DNA from: Reichenbachiella ulvae
Lineage (GTDB): Bacteria > Bacteroidota > Bacteroidia > Cytophagales > Cyclobacteriaceae
Reading direction: 5' to 3'
DNA length: 64,000 nt
NCBI RefSeq assembly: GCF_025833875.1
Contig: NZ_JAOYOD010000001.1
Span: 1,116,001-1,180,000, forward strand
Below are positions 8,739-17,434 of this stretch, one piece after another. Positions within the stretch are counted from its first letter, which is position 1; the number at the start of each line of letters is the position of its first letter. The translations under genes and the position numbers were made by a program. The notes below the pieces were generated by a model. That model searched no databases, had not been told where the DNA came from, and saw nothing but the letters and a program-made list of their open reading frames with translations.

Positions 8739-9495
8739 TAAGCGTTTGTTTTCCTGTGACAAAGATGAGTTGATTATGACAAACAAAAAAGGTGTCTTTA
8801 CCGATTCCTTTCAGCCCTTTGGCAAGCAAAAAGCTGTCCAGTAATGTGCCTTTGGTATCAAAAACAGAAAGGTAATTACAAACTGTCTCATCTTCCCTGG
8901 TATAATAGGATATGATCAGTTTTTCTGAATGTTTCAGAAATTCGCAGGAACGGAGTATTTCTTTGTTGTGCTTTTTAAATAGCTTCTGAAACCATTCGAA
9001 ATAGCTGGACTGATTCGAATAAGCCACCGGAAATTGGGTTTTATACTCAGACTGAGTCTCAATAGGTTTTTTGTCTATAGATTCATTGTTTTTCAGATCT
9101 ATGATTACTTTTTTACCCTGAAAATGTGGGTGCGGCAATTGCAGCCAGTCTGAGCCTACATCCAATATTTGTGTATTGATTTGGCTGTAAGTGGGGCTTG
9201 GGTTGTTCCATTCGAAACAATGTACTTCTACTGAATTTGGGTTGTTTTGATCTGAAAACCTTTGGGTTATGATCCTTTCTGAGGAGAAGCTCTTCAGAAT
9301 GACCTGTTCGAATGACTTATCAAGTTTTAGTTCTTTCTTGATTTCTCGTGATTGCAGATCGATGAGATAAAAACTAGGCAATTCTCCATCGATAAACTCA
9401 ATGGTTAGTTCGTTGCCCGAATTGGAGGGTAGCATATACATGATAGGCCCATTGACCTCTAATTCCAAATGTTGAAGGGCGTGATCCGTAGACAA
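8722..9495 (-). CDS. hypothetical protein, possibly DUF4905
   Basis: 257 residues, no signal peptide and no membrane segment. The sequence is rich in short beta strands ('LPSFYLIDLQSREIKKEL', 'YLSVFDTKGTLLDSF') like a small beta-propeller; it resembles the Cytophagales DUF4905 family, which I cannot confirm without a profile search. It is the first gene of the operon with the LysM protein and TIGR02757. It is divergent from the NfeD gene, with 87 bases between the starts. Confidence 0.65.
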   Translation of the reverse strand: MSTDHALQHLELEVNGPIMYMLPSNSGNELTIEFIDGELPSFYLIDLQSREIKKELKLDKSFEQVILKSFSSERIITQRFSDQNNPNSVEVHCFEWNNPSPTYSQINTQILDVGSDWLQLPHPHFQGKKVIIDLKNNESIDKKPIETQSEYKTQFPVAYSNQSSYFEWFQKLFKKHNKEILRSCEFLKHSEKLIISYYTREDETVCNYLSVFDTKGTLLDSFLLAKGLKGIGKDTFFVCHNQLIFVTGKQTLNVIEL

Positions 9496-9582
9496 AATAT
9501 TTGTTTGCTGATGTTAAAAAAGACAAATTACGAAATTAATATTGCCAGAGACAAGGTTTCCAATCATCAATCCAATAGTAAT

Positions 9583-10920
9583 ATGAAAACCAACATTATT
9601 CCAATTCTATGTTTACTGCTAATGCCCCTTTTGAGTTGGGCTGAAGCCGACAGTACTTTAGTTTTCTTAATGAAACTGGATGCAGAAATTGATCCCCGAA
9701 CCAATCGATATACAGAACTGGCCCTGGACAAGGCCGAAGAGATGAAGGCTGATTTGGTGGTGATCGAAATGGATACCTATGGAGGTGCATTGAATGATGC
9801 CGATGATATCAGAACCAGAGTGCTGGAATTGGAAATCCCCATATACGTTTTTATCAATAAGGATGCAGCTTCAGCAGGAGCATTGATTTCTATTGCTTGC
9901 GATAGTATATACATGGCCAAAGGGGCATCGATTGGAGCTGCTACTGTTGTGACACAGGACGGGAGTGCGGCACCAGACAAATACCAGTCATACATGCGCT
10001 CCATCATGCGCTCTACTGCTGAAGCGACCGGTAGAAATCCAAGAATAGCTGAAGCAATGGTAGATCAAACGATAGAGGTTGATAGTATCTCTACAGAAGG
10101 CAAGGTCATCACTTTCTCTACTTCTGAGGCCATCAAATATGGGTTTTGTGAAGCGCAGGTAGATGATCTTAAAGAAATCGTAAGTCGGTCTGGAATCGAA
10201 GAATATGAGTTGTATGAATACGAGCTGAGTATGTCTGAAAGAATTGTATCCATTTTCATCAATCCCTTTGTTAGTGGGATTTTGATTATGGTTATTCTGG
10301 GAGGCATTTATTTTGAATTACAGACACCAGGAGTGGGTTTTCCTATACTGGCCGCCCTAGTTGCATTGGTTTTATACTTTATTCCCTATTACATGAATGG
10401 GTTGGCAGAATATTGGGAGATGGCTCTTTTCTTTATCGGGCTGGTCTTGATTGCCTTAGAGATTTTTGTCATACCTGGGTTCGGCATAGCCGGCATCTCT
10501 GGAATATTCTTGTCAGTAGGCTCATTGGTGCTTATCATGGTCAACAATGACTTTTTTGATTTCTCTTTTGTACCAACTGGCAATATAGCTGTGGCTGCTA
10601 TGACAGCTCTGCTAGGGTTGATTGGAGCATTTATAGTGATGTTCATTGGGGGAGTGAGGTTGACACAATCAAAAGCCTTTGATCGAATTGCATTGCCCAA
10701 TGTTCTGGATTCAAAAGCGGGCTATACCTCAAATTTTAAAACAGAATCTTTCATAGGTAAGACGGGTAATACCTACACGATTTTGCGTCCCAGTGGTAAG
10801 GTGATGATTGAAGATGCTATCTATGATGCATCTAGTCGAGGGGAGTATATAGATAAGGATACAGAAATAGAAGTGATAGCCGAAGAAGGGAATTATTTAA
10901 AAGTAAGGCAAAAATCATGA
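9583..10920 (+). CDS. NfeD-family membrane serine protease (long form)
   Basis: 445 residues from ATG 9583 (MKTNIIPILCLLLMPLLSWA, a signal peptide); the earlier TTG at 9469 lies in the divergent gene. Residues 25-220 form a ClpP-like protease domain with the catalytic Ser in DAASAGALI near residue 95 and 'MDTYGGALNDADDI' before it. Residues about 220-360 form five or so membrane segments, and residues 385-445 an OB-fold NfeD domain. Long NfeD proteins cleave membrane substrates such as stomatins in other organisms; no stomatin gene is in this window. The stop overlaps the next start (ATGA), so translation is coupled to the NTF2-like gene. Confidence 0.92.
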   Translation: MKTNIIPILCLLLMPLLSWAEADSTLVFLMKLDAEIDPRTNRYTELALDKAEEMKADLVVIEMDTYGGALNDADDIRTRVLELEIPIYVFINKDAASAGALISIACDSIYMAKGASIGAATVVTQDGSAAPDKYQSYMRSIMRSTAEATGRNPRIAEAMVDQTIEVDSISTEGKVITFSTSEAIKYGFCEAQVDDLKEIVSRSGIEEYELYEYELSMSERIVSIFINPFVSGILIMVILGGIYFELQTPGVGFPILAALVALVLYFIPYYMNGLAEYWEMALFFIGLVLIALEIFVIPGFGIAGISGIFLSVGSLVLIMVNNDFFDFSFVPTGNIAVAAMTALLGLIGAFIVMFIGGVRLTQSKAFDRIALPNVLDSKAGYTSNFKTESFIGKTGNTYTILRPSGKVMIEDAIYDASSRGEYIDKDTEIEVIAEEGNYLKVRQKS

Positions 10921-11384
10921 GAAGGACATTGACCTTTTTGTTGTTTTGTGTGTCTCCATTAATGGGTTTGGCTCAAGAAGAGCGCATCAACGAACTGTTG
11001 GATGCCTGGCATCAAGCCGCTAGCGAAGCGAATGCAGATTCATATTTTGACTTACTTGCTGATGATGGATATTTTTTAGGCACTGACTCCTCAGAAGTTT
11101 GGACCAAAGAAGAGTTCTATGGTTTCAGCAAACCTTACTTTGATAAAGGCAAAGCCTGGAGTTTCAAAGCGACAAGGAGAAAGGTCTTTTTTTCATCGAA
11201 TGAAAAAGTAGCCTGGTTCGAAGAAACCTTAGATACCTGGATGGGACCCTGTAGGGGATCTGGAGTTTTGGAAAAGGAAAAAGGAGAGTGGAAGCTCAAG
11301 CAATACAATTTGGCTGTATTGGTAGCGAATGATGACATTCAGGAATATTTGAAAATACTAAAAGGGAAAAGTGCGGATGAATAA
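10917..11384 (+). CDS. NTF2-like (SnoaL/DUF4440) exported protein
   Basis: 155 residues with a signal peptide (MRRTLTFLLFCVSPLMGLAQ). The rest fits a single cone-shaped NTF2-like domain ('ELLDAWHQAASEANADSYFD', 'KVAWFEETLDTW', 'GVLEKEKGEWKLKQYNLAVL'). Such domains bind small molecules or act as isomerases or hydrolases; none of these is shown here. It overlaps NfeD by 4 bases and the following small gene by 8 bases. Confidence 0.82.
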   Translation: MRRTLTFLLFCVSPLMGLAQEERINELLDAWHQAASEANADSYFDLLADDGYFLGTDSSEVWTKEEFYGFSKPYFDKGKAWSFKATRRKVFFSSNEKVAWFEETLDTWMGPCRGSGVLEKEKGEWKLKQYNLAVLVANDDIQEYLKILKGKSADE

Positions 11385-11562
11385 GTTAAAGCTATTGATG
11401 GTTGTCTATTGGGGTATGTTCGCATGTGCTTTATGGGCCTTTTATGTTAGTCTCCGTAGTGAAACCCAACAACTCGAATACTCCCTGATTGCATTCGGAG
11501 TTTGGATATTGGCTTTTGGCCTCAATTGGTATATCAAACGATTGAAAAATCACGACAAGTAG
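11377..11562 (+). CDS. small two-helix membrane protein
   Basis: 61 residues from ATG 11377 (MNKLKLLMVVYWGMFACALW); a GTG at 11371 is an alternative. Two membrane segments (about residues 5-24 and 33-52) with a short loop, ending in a basic tail (KRLKNHDK). It overlaps the end of the NTF2-like gene, so it belongs to the nfeD operon. No family recognised; coding status is supported by the tight coupling and by the regular hydrophobic pattern. Confidence 0.6.
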   Translation: MNKLKLLMVVYWGMFACALWAFYVSLRSETQQLEYSLIAFGVWILAFGLNWYIKRLKNHDK

Positions 11563-11565
11563 TGA

Positions 11566-11596
11566 TTGATTGTTGAGAGAATCTCAGCTACATTTA
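11566..11596 (+). promoter_or_regulatory. predicted promoter of LVIVD lipoprotein operon
   Basis: TTG (11566-11568), 20-base spacer, TACATTTA (11589-11596, one mismatch to TAnnTTTG). It is placed 10 bases before the ATG at 11606. Pattern match only. Confidence 0.4.
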
Positions 11597-11605
11597 CTTA
11601 AACTC

Positions 11606-12154
11606 ATGAACCGACCTATGATAAAGAAAACAATAATAGTATTATCAATAGTTCTTTCAATAGGACTTAATAGTTGTGATGACTATGAATACATCCCTGA
11701 GTTTGATGTCAGGGAAACTGAAGGGTATAAACCTATTTACTCTCAGGAAGTCTCTCTAGTAGAGATATTAGATGCACGGCCTTTTACCAATCCGGGTAAT
11801 ATTACAAAATATGGTCGACTTATTCTGATCAATGAAAACAATCAGGGCTTTCATATCATTGACAATACAGATCCGAGTCAACCAGTGAAGTCTGGTTTTT
11901 TTGTCATTCCTTACAACAATAACATAGCCGTCAAGGACAATGTAGTTTATGCTGATTCTGGCTCAGATCTGTTGGCAATTGAAATCATGCAAGACGGTAG
12001 CCTATCTGTCAATAGAAGCGGAGGGGTATTTGGGGATCTTTCAGGTAATTTACCACCCGAAACAGGCGTATATTTCGAATGTGTAGAAAATGAAAATGGT
12101 GTAGTGGTAGGATGGGAGCGAACCACTTTGTATAACCCACAATGTTACTATTGA
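11606..12154 (+). CDS. LVIVD-repeat lipoprotein (short)
   Basis: 182 residues from ATG 11606; ATG 11618 (MIKKTIIVLSIVLSIGLNSC) is equally possible. Lipobox Cys follows 'LNS'. The body has beta-propeller-like LVIVD elements ('GRLILINENNQGFHIIDNTD', 'VYADSGSDLLAIEI') and ends with a Cys-containing tail. It is about half the length of the usual LVIVD proteins, so it probably forms part of a propeller or works with the next gene, which starts 2 bases after its stop and has the same kind of repeat. Probable surface lipoprotein of unknown role. Confidence 0.75.
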   Translation: MNRPMIKKTIIVLSIVLSIGLNSCDDYEYIPEFDVRETEGYKPIYSQEVSLVEILDARPFTNPGNITKYGRLILINENNQGFHIIDNTDPSQPVKSGFFVIPYNNNIAVKDNVVYADSGSDLLAIEIMQDGSLSVNRSGGVFGDLSGNLPPETGVYFECVENENGVVVGWERTTLYNPQCYY

Positions 12155-12155
12155 T

Positions 12156-12911
12156 ATGAAACGACTATTTATTTTCGCTATAGCACTTACCTTGTTGTTG
12201 ACCAACTGCGAGGATTCTGGTTTAGATGGTTTTGGATTTGATAGTGGGGTATCTGAAGGAGGATCTATCGCCAGGTTTCACATTACCAATACACATCTCT
12301 ATGTAATAGATCAGGACGAATTGATGGCTTTTGATATTACAGATTTTGAGAATGTCCGGGAAGTTTATTCTGATTATTATGGATGGGAGGGTTCCGAATT
12401 GGAGACAATTTATCGATATGATCAAACCTTATTTGTGGGTACTCAGACAGGTGTATTGATTTTTGATATTTCTTCCCCTGATCGACCCGAATATGTGTCT
12501 GTTTACAGGCATGTTACTGCCTGCGATCCAGTAGTGACTGATGGTCAGGTGGCATATAGTACCTTAAGGTCAGGAGGTATATGTGGGGGTGCTGAAGATA
12601 TTTTGGACATTATAGATGTGAGCAATTTGAGTGATCCAAAGCAAATGAAATCTATCAATATGACTTCACCCTATGGCTTGGTATTGTTTGATGATTGGCT
12701 TTATGTCGGAGAAGGAGAAAATGGTATGAAGGTCTTTGATGTAAGTACACCATCTGAAGCTGTAGAGATCTTAAGCTATAGTGATATTAAGGCCAGAGAT
12801 TTTATTCGAGATGGCCAAAACCTAATTATTAATACTGAGGATGGACTCGTACAAGCGACTGTCGGGTCGGATGGTTCATTATCAGTTATCAGCCAACTAA
12901 ACTATAACTAA
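12156..12911 (+). CDS. LVIVD-repeat lipoprotein
   Basis: 251 residues. Lipoprotein signal with Cys at 'LLTNC'. At least four LVIVD units are visible, each with a 'hhhFDIS.P..P' core: 'LMAFDITDFENV', 'VLIFDISSPDRPEYV', 'LDIIDVSNLSDPKQ' and 'MKVFDVSTPSEAV'. The fold is a beta-propeller exposed outside or in the periplasm. It starts 2 bases after the preceding LVIVD gene and its stop overlaps the start of the next gene by 1 base (TAATG), a tightly coupled three-gene unit. Confidence 0.85.
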   Translation: MKRLFIFAIALTLLLTNCEDSGLDGFGFDSGVSEGGSIARFHITNTHLYVIDQDELMAFDITDFENVREVYSDYYGWEGSELETIYRYDQTLFVGTQTGVLIFDISSPDRPEYVSVYRHVTACDPVVTDGQVAYSTLRSGGICGGAEDILDIIDVSNLSDPKQMKSINMTSPYGLVLFDDWLYVGEGENGMKVFDVSTPSEAVEILSYSDIKARDFIRDGQNLIINTEDGLVQATVGSDGSLSVISQLNYN

Positions 12912-13636
12912 TGAAAATTCGATCAATCCTGTCAGCCGTTCTGATTTTAAGTAGTTCCTGTCTATGGGCTCAAGAAAACCAGAATGACGAGTCTAAAGCT
13001 AATAAACCGCTTTCTTTGGGAGTAGGGATAGACTTTCTTCCTCTGTTGAGCAATAATCCATGTGTACTTATTTCCTTTGATGCGACGCTTCAAGAACTGA
13101 TAGGTATAGGAGTAGGAGCTGGGCCACTATTTGGGGCTGAGGTATGGAGCTCACATATAGATGATGCAAGCAATACAGCAGCGCCTCATCTATACATGAT
13201 GGGTCAAATCCTTAATTCAGAATACATTGATTTCGAATACGGATACAGAGCATATGGAGAGGCTAAAATTTATATCTTACCTGGAAATCACAAACCCTAT
13301 TTTGCTACGGGTTATTCCATAACTGAATCTAATTTTAGTACGGATTACGTTCTGAGAATAAGTGATGGGAATCAACGCTACTATAGGAATGTGTCTGAAG
13401 ACTACAAGGTTAAAACCAATATGTATTACGCCAAAATTGGTTACCGCTTTGTTTTTGCTCAGAAACGGGCTTTTCTCGAGCCTAGTTTGAGCTATAGATA
13501 TGTGATCAAAGAGGCTACACCTGAAATTAATTCATATGATGGAGAAGTAGTGACCAATGAATCTTTGATCTGGAATTTTGATGATTTCCCGGCTCCACTG
13601 GGAATTGATTTTAAAGTGGGGCTATTTCTGTTTTAG
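12911..13636 (+). CDS. predicted outer-membrane beta-barrel protein
   Basis: 241 residues with a signal peptide (MKIRSILSAVLILSSSCLWAQ). The mature part has repeated amphipathic strands with aromatic ends ('YIDFEYGYRAYGEAKIYIL', 'TNMYYAKIGYRFVFAQ', 'FLEPSLSYRYVI', 'GIDFKVGLFLF'), and terminates in Phe, as in porin-like barrels. It is the last gene of the LVIVD unit and could be the barrel partner of the two lipoproteins. No named family recognised. Confidence 0.7.
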   Translation: MKIRSILSAVLILSSSCLWAQENQNDESKANKPLSLGVGIDFLPLLSNNPCVLISFDATLQELIGIGVGAGPLFGAEVWSSHIDDASNTAAPHLYMMGQILNSEYIDFEYGYRAYGEAKIYILPGNHKPYFATGYSITESNFSTDYVLRISDGNQRYYRNVSEDYKVKTNMYYAKIGYRFVFAQKRAFLEPSLSYRYVIKEATPEINSYDGEVVTNESLIWNFDDFPAPLGIDFKVGLFLF

Positions 13637-13642
13637 ATTTTA

Positions 13643-14296
13643 ATGTTTCAATCTGTTAGTTCCGTCATCTTTGATATGGATGGTGTCATTATCGATAGTG
13701 AACCCATCTCCCAAAAGGTGGTTCATGAAATGGCGATGGCAAGAGGAGTGGATCTGCCTGATCAAATTCATAGAGACTATGTGGGTGCGAAAACCTCGAC
13801 AAAATGGGCATTTATAGTCGAGAGTTATGGTTGGAAAGATGATGTGATGAGGTTGACTGCAGAATCCGATGATCGCTATCTGGAACTAATCAAAACATCA
13901 GAATTGAATCCAATAGATGGTGTGCTTGAATTGATGGAAGCGATATATCAGATGAATAAAAAAATGATCGTAGCTTCTTCTGCTTCGCGCTATAATATTC
14001 GTTTGGTTTTAGATAAATTTGGCCTCTCAAACTACTTTGATCAATTTGTAAGTAGTGAGGATGTGAAACACGCAAAACCCAATCCTGATATTTTTTTGAA
14101 GGCTGCTCAGCAATTGAAAAGTCGGCCTGATGAGTGTTTGGTGATCGAGGACTCTAAGAATGGTGTGCTTGCAGCAAAGTCGGCAGGTATGCAAGTCATC
14201 GGCTATCAGAATCACCGCTCAGGCAATCAGGATCTAGAAGCTGCTGATCATGTCGTCAATCACCTGGATGAAGTAATAGCACTGATTCAGGACTAG
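13643..14296 (+). CDS. HAD-superfamily phosphatase, beta-phosphoglucomutase-like
   Basis: 217 residues. HAD motif I FDMDGVIIDSE (nucleophile Asp10, acid/base Asp12), motif II Ser in 'IVASSASRYNI', motif III Lys in 'KHAKPNPDIF', and motif IV 'VIEDSKNGVLAAKSAGM' are all intact, with the C1 helical cap of subfamily IA between I and II. The family includes beta-phosphoglucomutases and sugar-phosphate phosphatases. It lies 34 bases upstream of pgi, which makes a hexose phosphate substrate plausible; the substrate is inferred. Confidence 0.88.
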   Translation: MFQSVSSVIFDMDGVIIDSEPISQKVVHEMAMARGVDLPDQIHRDYVGAKTSTKWAFIVESYGWKDDVMRLTAESDDRYLELIKTSELNPIDGVLELMEAIYQMNKKMIVASSASRYNIRLVLDKFGLSNYFDQFVSSEDVKHAKPNPDIFLKAAQQLKSRPDECLVIEDSKNGVLAAKSAGMQVIGYQNHRSGNQDLEAADHVVNHLDEVIALIQD

Positions 14297-14330
14297 GAGT
14301 TAAAATCTAAATAATAACTGAAGAACGAAT

Positions 14331-15980
14331 ATGTTTCCAAAAGTAAATCCGGCGCAGACAGACGCCTGGGCAGAACTAGAAAAGCACTACGACGAAATCT
14401 CAAAAGAACCAATGGTGGATATGTTTGAAAACGATCCAGATCGTTTCAAAAAATACTCTATCCAATGGAAAGACTTTCTAGTTGATTATTCAAAAAACAT
14501 CATCAATGAGGAAACAAAAGCATCCTTGATCAAATTGGCAAAAGAATGTCAGTTGAAAGAGGCCATTGAAGCCATGTTTACTGGCGAAAAAATCAATGAA
14601 ACGGAAAATAGAGCGGTTCTTCATACTGCGCTTAGAAGCAACAGCTCTGAACCATTGAAAGTAGATGGTGAGGATGTGAGACCTTTGATCCAAACTGAAT
14701 TGAAGAAGTTGGAAGCTTTTGCCAATAAGTTCCATGCAGGTGAGCTGAAAGGATATAGTGGAAAATCACTGAACACCATTGTGAATATTGGTATTGGTGG
14801 TTCTGATCTTGGACCTTATATGGTTACCGAAGCATTAAAACCATACTGGGTTAAAGGAGTGAAAGCACACTTTGTATCTAATGTCGATGGCTCACATCTA
14901 TATCAGGTGCTGCAGGAAGTAAATCCAGAAGAGACTTTGTTTATCGTAGCTTCTAAAACCTTCACTACTCAGGAGACTATGACCAATGCCCAATCGGCCA
15001 AAGATTGGTTTTTGGATTCCGCCAAGTCTGAAGCAGAAATCGCTAAGCATTTCATCGCCCTTTCTACTAACCAAGCAGCTGTAGAGGCTTTTGGTATCGA
15101 TTCTAAGAACATGTTTGAGTTCTGGGATTGGGTAGGAGGTAGATATTCCCTATGGTCATCTATTGGTGCCTCGATTGCCCTTACCATTGGTTTTGACAAT
15201 TTCAAGCAGCTGCTAGATGGGGCAGAGGCTATGGATTTACACTTTAGGGAAACCGACTTTGAGGAAAACTTGCCGGTGATCATGGCCATGTTGGGCGTCT
15301 GGTACAACAACTTCTTTGGGGCTGAATCACATGCGATACTTCCTTATGATCAGTATTTACATCGCTTTGCTAGCTATCTGCAACAAGGCGATATGGAGAG
15401 TAATGGTAAATTTATTGACAGAAATGGAGATCCTATTGCCATCCAAACTGGACAAATCATCTGGGGAGAGCCAGGCACGAATGGACAGCATGCTTTCTAT
15501 CAACTGATCCATCAGGGAACTAAGTTTATTGCTTCTGATTTTATAGCAGCTGCTCAAAGCCAGAATCCCGTCGGAGATCATCATCCAAAGCTATTGGCCA
15601 ACTTCTTTGCCCAGACAGAAGCTCTAATGAAGGGTAAGATCGAGGAGCAGGTAGTAGCTGAATTGATGGATGCAGGCAAAACCGAAGAGGAAATTGACTT
15701 GTTGATGCCATTCAAAGTATTTGAAGGAAATCAACCCACCAACTCCATACTGATCAAGAAAATTACTCCATTCAATCTAGGTGCTTTGATCGCAATGTAC
15801 GAACATAAGATTTTCGTACAGGGGGTGATATGGAATGTATTCAGTTTTGATCAATGGGGTGTAGAACTCGGTAAACAATTGGCTGGTGGTATTTTGCCGG
15901 AGCTAGAAGGTGATGCGCCAGTTGATACGCACGATGCATCTACAAACGGCTTGATCAATCAATACAAGAGCTGGAAATAA
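14331..15980 (+). CDS. pgi: glucose-6-phosphate isomerase
   Basis: 549 residues, the usual length of the long bacterial/eukaryotic type. It interconverts glucose 6-phosphate and fructose 6-phosphate. The first SIS domain motif [12 protein letters not shown], '[13 protein letters not shown]', the catalytic '[20 protein letters not shown]' segment and the C-terminal signature '[20 protein letters not shown]' are all present. It follows a HAD phosphatase and precedes mgsA, so glycolytic flux genes are clustered. A perfect inverted repeat follows 10 bases after its stop. Confidence 0.97.
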   Translation: MFPKVNPAQTDAWAELEKHYDEISKEPMVDMFENDPDRFKKYSIQWKDFLVDYSKNIINEETKASLIKLAKECQLKEAIEAMFTGEKINETENRAVLHTALRSNSSEPLKVDGEDVRPLIQTELKKLEAFANKFHAGELKGYSGKSLNTIVNIGIGGSDLGPYMVTEALKPYWVKGVKAHFVSNVDGSHLYQVLQEVNPEETLFIVASKTFTTQETMTNAQSAKDWFLDSAKSEAEIAKHFIALSTNQAAVEAFGIDSKNMFEFWDWVGGRYSLWSSIGASIALTIGFDNFKQLLDGAEAMDLHFRETDFEENLPVIMAMLGVWYNNFFGAESHAILPYDQYLHRFASYLQQGDMESNGKFIDRNGDPIAIQTGQIIWGEPGTNGQHAFYQLIHQGTKFIASDFIAAAQSQNPVGDHHPKLLANFFAQTEALMKGKIEEQVVAELMDAGKTEEEIDLLMPFKVFEGNQPTNSILIKKITPFNLGALIAMYEHKIFVQGVIWNVFSFDQWGVELGKQLAGGILPELEGDAPVDTHDASTNGLINQYKSWK

Positions 15981-15990
15981 TATAAATCTT

Positions 15991-16054
15991 CTTAGACCAC
16001 AAGCTGATACTATAGTTTCGTGAATCACGAACTTGTTTTATCTTGTGGTCTAAG
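15991..16054 (+). promoter_or_regulatory. perfect 13-bp inverted repeat with nested hairpin upstream of mgsA
   Basis: CTTAGACCACAAG (15991-16003) and CTTGTGGTCTAAG (16042-16054) are exact inverted copies, 38 bases apart. Inside, TTCGTG (16017-16022) and CACGAA (16026-16031) form a second perfect repeat. A possible -7 element TAGTTTCG (16013-16020) lies between the arms. There is no T-tract after the second arm, so it is not a simple terminator of pgi. It is either a structured mgsA leader or a pair of operator half-sites around the mgsA promoter. Confidence 0.65.
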
Positions 16055-16076
16055 TGTTAAAGTTCAAAGAAAGATT

Positions 16077-16454
16077 ATGATGAGAATTGCAGTGATTGCC
16101 CATGATGGAATGAAAGCCGAAATGGTAGGTTTCTTAAGAGGCAATGATGATAAACTAGATGGAGCAGAATTAGTAGCTACCGGAACCACAGGTACTCATG
16201 CAGAGAAAGGCGGATTGAAGGTAAAGAAATTCCTTTCGGGACCTATGGGAGGTGATGCTCAGATTGCGACATTGGTAGCTGAGAAAAAATTAGATCTTGT
16301 ATTGTTCTTCAGAGATCCGCACGGTAAGCACCCTCACGAACCAGATATTCAAATGCTGATGAGACTTTGTGATGTTCACAATATCCCTTTGGCCACCAAT
16401 CCAGCAGGGGCTCAATTGCTATTGGACGGACTTTATAGTAAGAAGAAAAAGTAA
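16077..16454 (+). CDS. mgsA: methylglyoxal synthase
   Basis: About 125 residues from ATG 16077 (or the overlapping ATG 16080); the upstream GTG at 16020 lies within the inverted repeat and is rejected. The enzyme converts dihydroxyacetone phosphate to methylglyoxal and phosphate, a bypass that frees phosphate when sugar phosphates build up. Family residues are visible: 'VIAHDGMK' (His), 'GTTGTHAEKGG', the catalytic Asp in 'SGPMGGDAQIA', and the His in 'FRDPHGKHPHEPD'. It lies downstream of pgi and ends in a strong bidirectional terminator. The unusual leader suggests special regulation. Confidence 0.95.
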   Translation: MMRIAVIAHDGMKAEMVGFLRGNDDKLDGAELVATGTTGTHAEKGGLKVKKFLSGPMGGDAQIATLVAEKKLDLVLFFRDPHGKHPHEPDIQMLMRLCDVHNIPLATNPAGAQLLLDGLYSKKKK

Positions 16455-16460
16455 CAAAAA

Positions 16461-16489
16461 AGCCCTTAGAATCTCTAAGGGCTTTTTTT
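16461..16489. terminator. bidirectional terminator between mgsA and universal stress gene
   Basis: AGCCCTTAGA (16461-16470) pairs perfectly with TCTAAGGGCT (16474-16483), flanked by A-run upstream and T-run downstream, so it can stop transcription from both sides. It separates the convergent genes ending at 16454 and 16493. Confidence 0.92.
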
Positions 16490-16492
16490 ATG

Positions 16493-17413
16493 TTATAATT
16501 TCAGTAGATACTCTATGATGCCTTTTTGTTTTCCTCTTGCTCTCATGACAAAGAGTGGAATTTCTGAATCCAGCTGAATAAGTTTCTCCGCACTACTACC
16601 TAAAAATAGGGCAGAGGTGCTAGTCACCCCTTTCGCACCAATTACTATGGCATTGGCTCTGATCTTTTTGGCTGTTTTATAAATCGTCGAAATCACATCC
16701 TCTTCTCGATCCAGCGTGAATATCGGTTCAATATCCAAATCAGTTTCTTTGAATTTGGTTTTGAAGGCTTCATATTCTTTGATGCTGTTTTCCTCCATGA
16801 TCTTCCCGAAATCATTGAATGATTTGCCAGCATAATGATATCCAGAAGGAACCTGGTACACATGCTGAGGCACCAATTTAACCTTCGGTATCTTGTCCTC
16901 AGATAATTCGATCAATTGATTGACTGAATCTAAGGAATGATCTGAATAGTCGATAGGAACCAGGATTTTATTGACCTTCTTATTGTATCCCCTCGGTATG
17001 ATTAGCAATGAGCAACCCGCCCGTCTTGCTACTCTATGAATCAACACTCCACCGCCTTTTTTCTCATTTTTTCGACCCATAATGATGAGGTCAGTGTTTT
17101 TACCAGCACTGTATTTTAAAATGCATTTGGTCGGCTGTCCAGAAGTGATCTCAATGATTGTCTTGCACGAATCATTTTCGAAGTGTTGATCCACTTTTAA
17201 GGCAATTTCTTTATTACGATCCTTCAGAGCGTCCTCCATCAAATTTGGAAATTCCTTCTTGATGTGTTCTGGAATATTAGTGTTTTTGATCACGTTGATA
17301 AAACGAACCTCCTCACTTTTAGCCAATGTAGAAATAAAGGAGGCAGCTTTGATGAGTTCCTTGTCAATGTCGGTGTGATCTAAGGCAACTAGTATTTTTT
17401 TGAAGCTTTTCAT
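16493..17413 (-). CDS. tandem universal stress protein (UspA)
   Basis: 306 residues made of two Usp domains (about 1-145 and 150-295). The first has 'ILVALDHTD' and the ATP-binding-type loop 'IIMGRKNEKKGGGVLIHRVARRAGCSLLI'-like region (G-2x-G-9x-G(S/T) pattern imperfect); the second has 'AIVIGAKGV...FLGSSAEKL'. Tandem Usp proteins are cytoplasmic stress proteins; no enzymatic role is known. It ends at a bidirectional terminator and lies 21 bases downstream of serC on the same strand, so it may be read through from serC. Confidence 0.9.
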   Translation of the reverse strand: MKSFKKILVALDHTDIDKELIKAASFISTLAKSEEVRFINVIKNTNIPEHIKKEFPNLMEDALKDRNKEIALKVDQHFENDSCKTIIEITSGQPTKCILKYSAGKNTDLIIMGRKNEKKGGGVLIHRVARRAGCSLLIIPRGYNKKVNKILVPIDYSDHSLDSVNQLIELSEDKIPKVKLVPQHVYQVPSGYHYAGKSFNDFGKIMEENSIKEYEAFKTKFKETDLDIEPIFTLDREEDVISTIYKTAKKIRANAIVIGAKGVTSTSALFLGSSAEKLIQLDSEIPLFVMRARGKQKGIIEYLLKL

Positions 17414-17434
17414 GATCTATGAATAAGTGATGTA

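Noticed and set aside
9469..9582. N-terminal extension of the NfeD protein from TTG 9469
   Set aside because: The extension would precede a perfect signal peptide starting at ATG 9583 and overlaps the divergent gene.
15991..16054. Terminator of pgi
   Set aside because: The second arm is followed by TGTTAAAG with no T-run, and the loop is long; it fits a leader or operator better.
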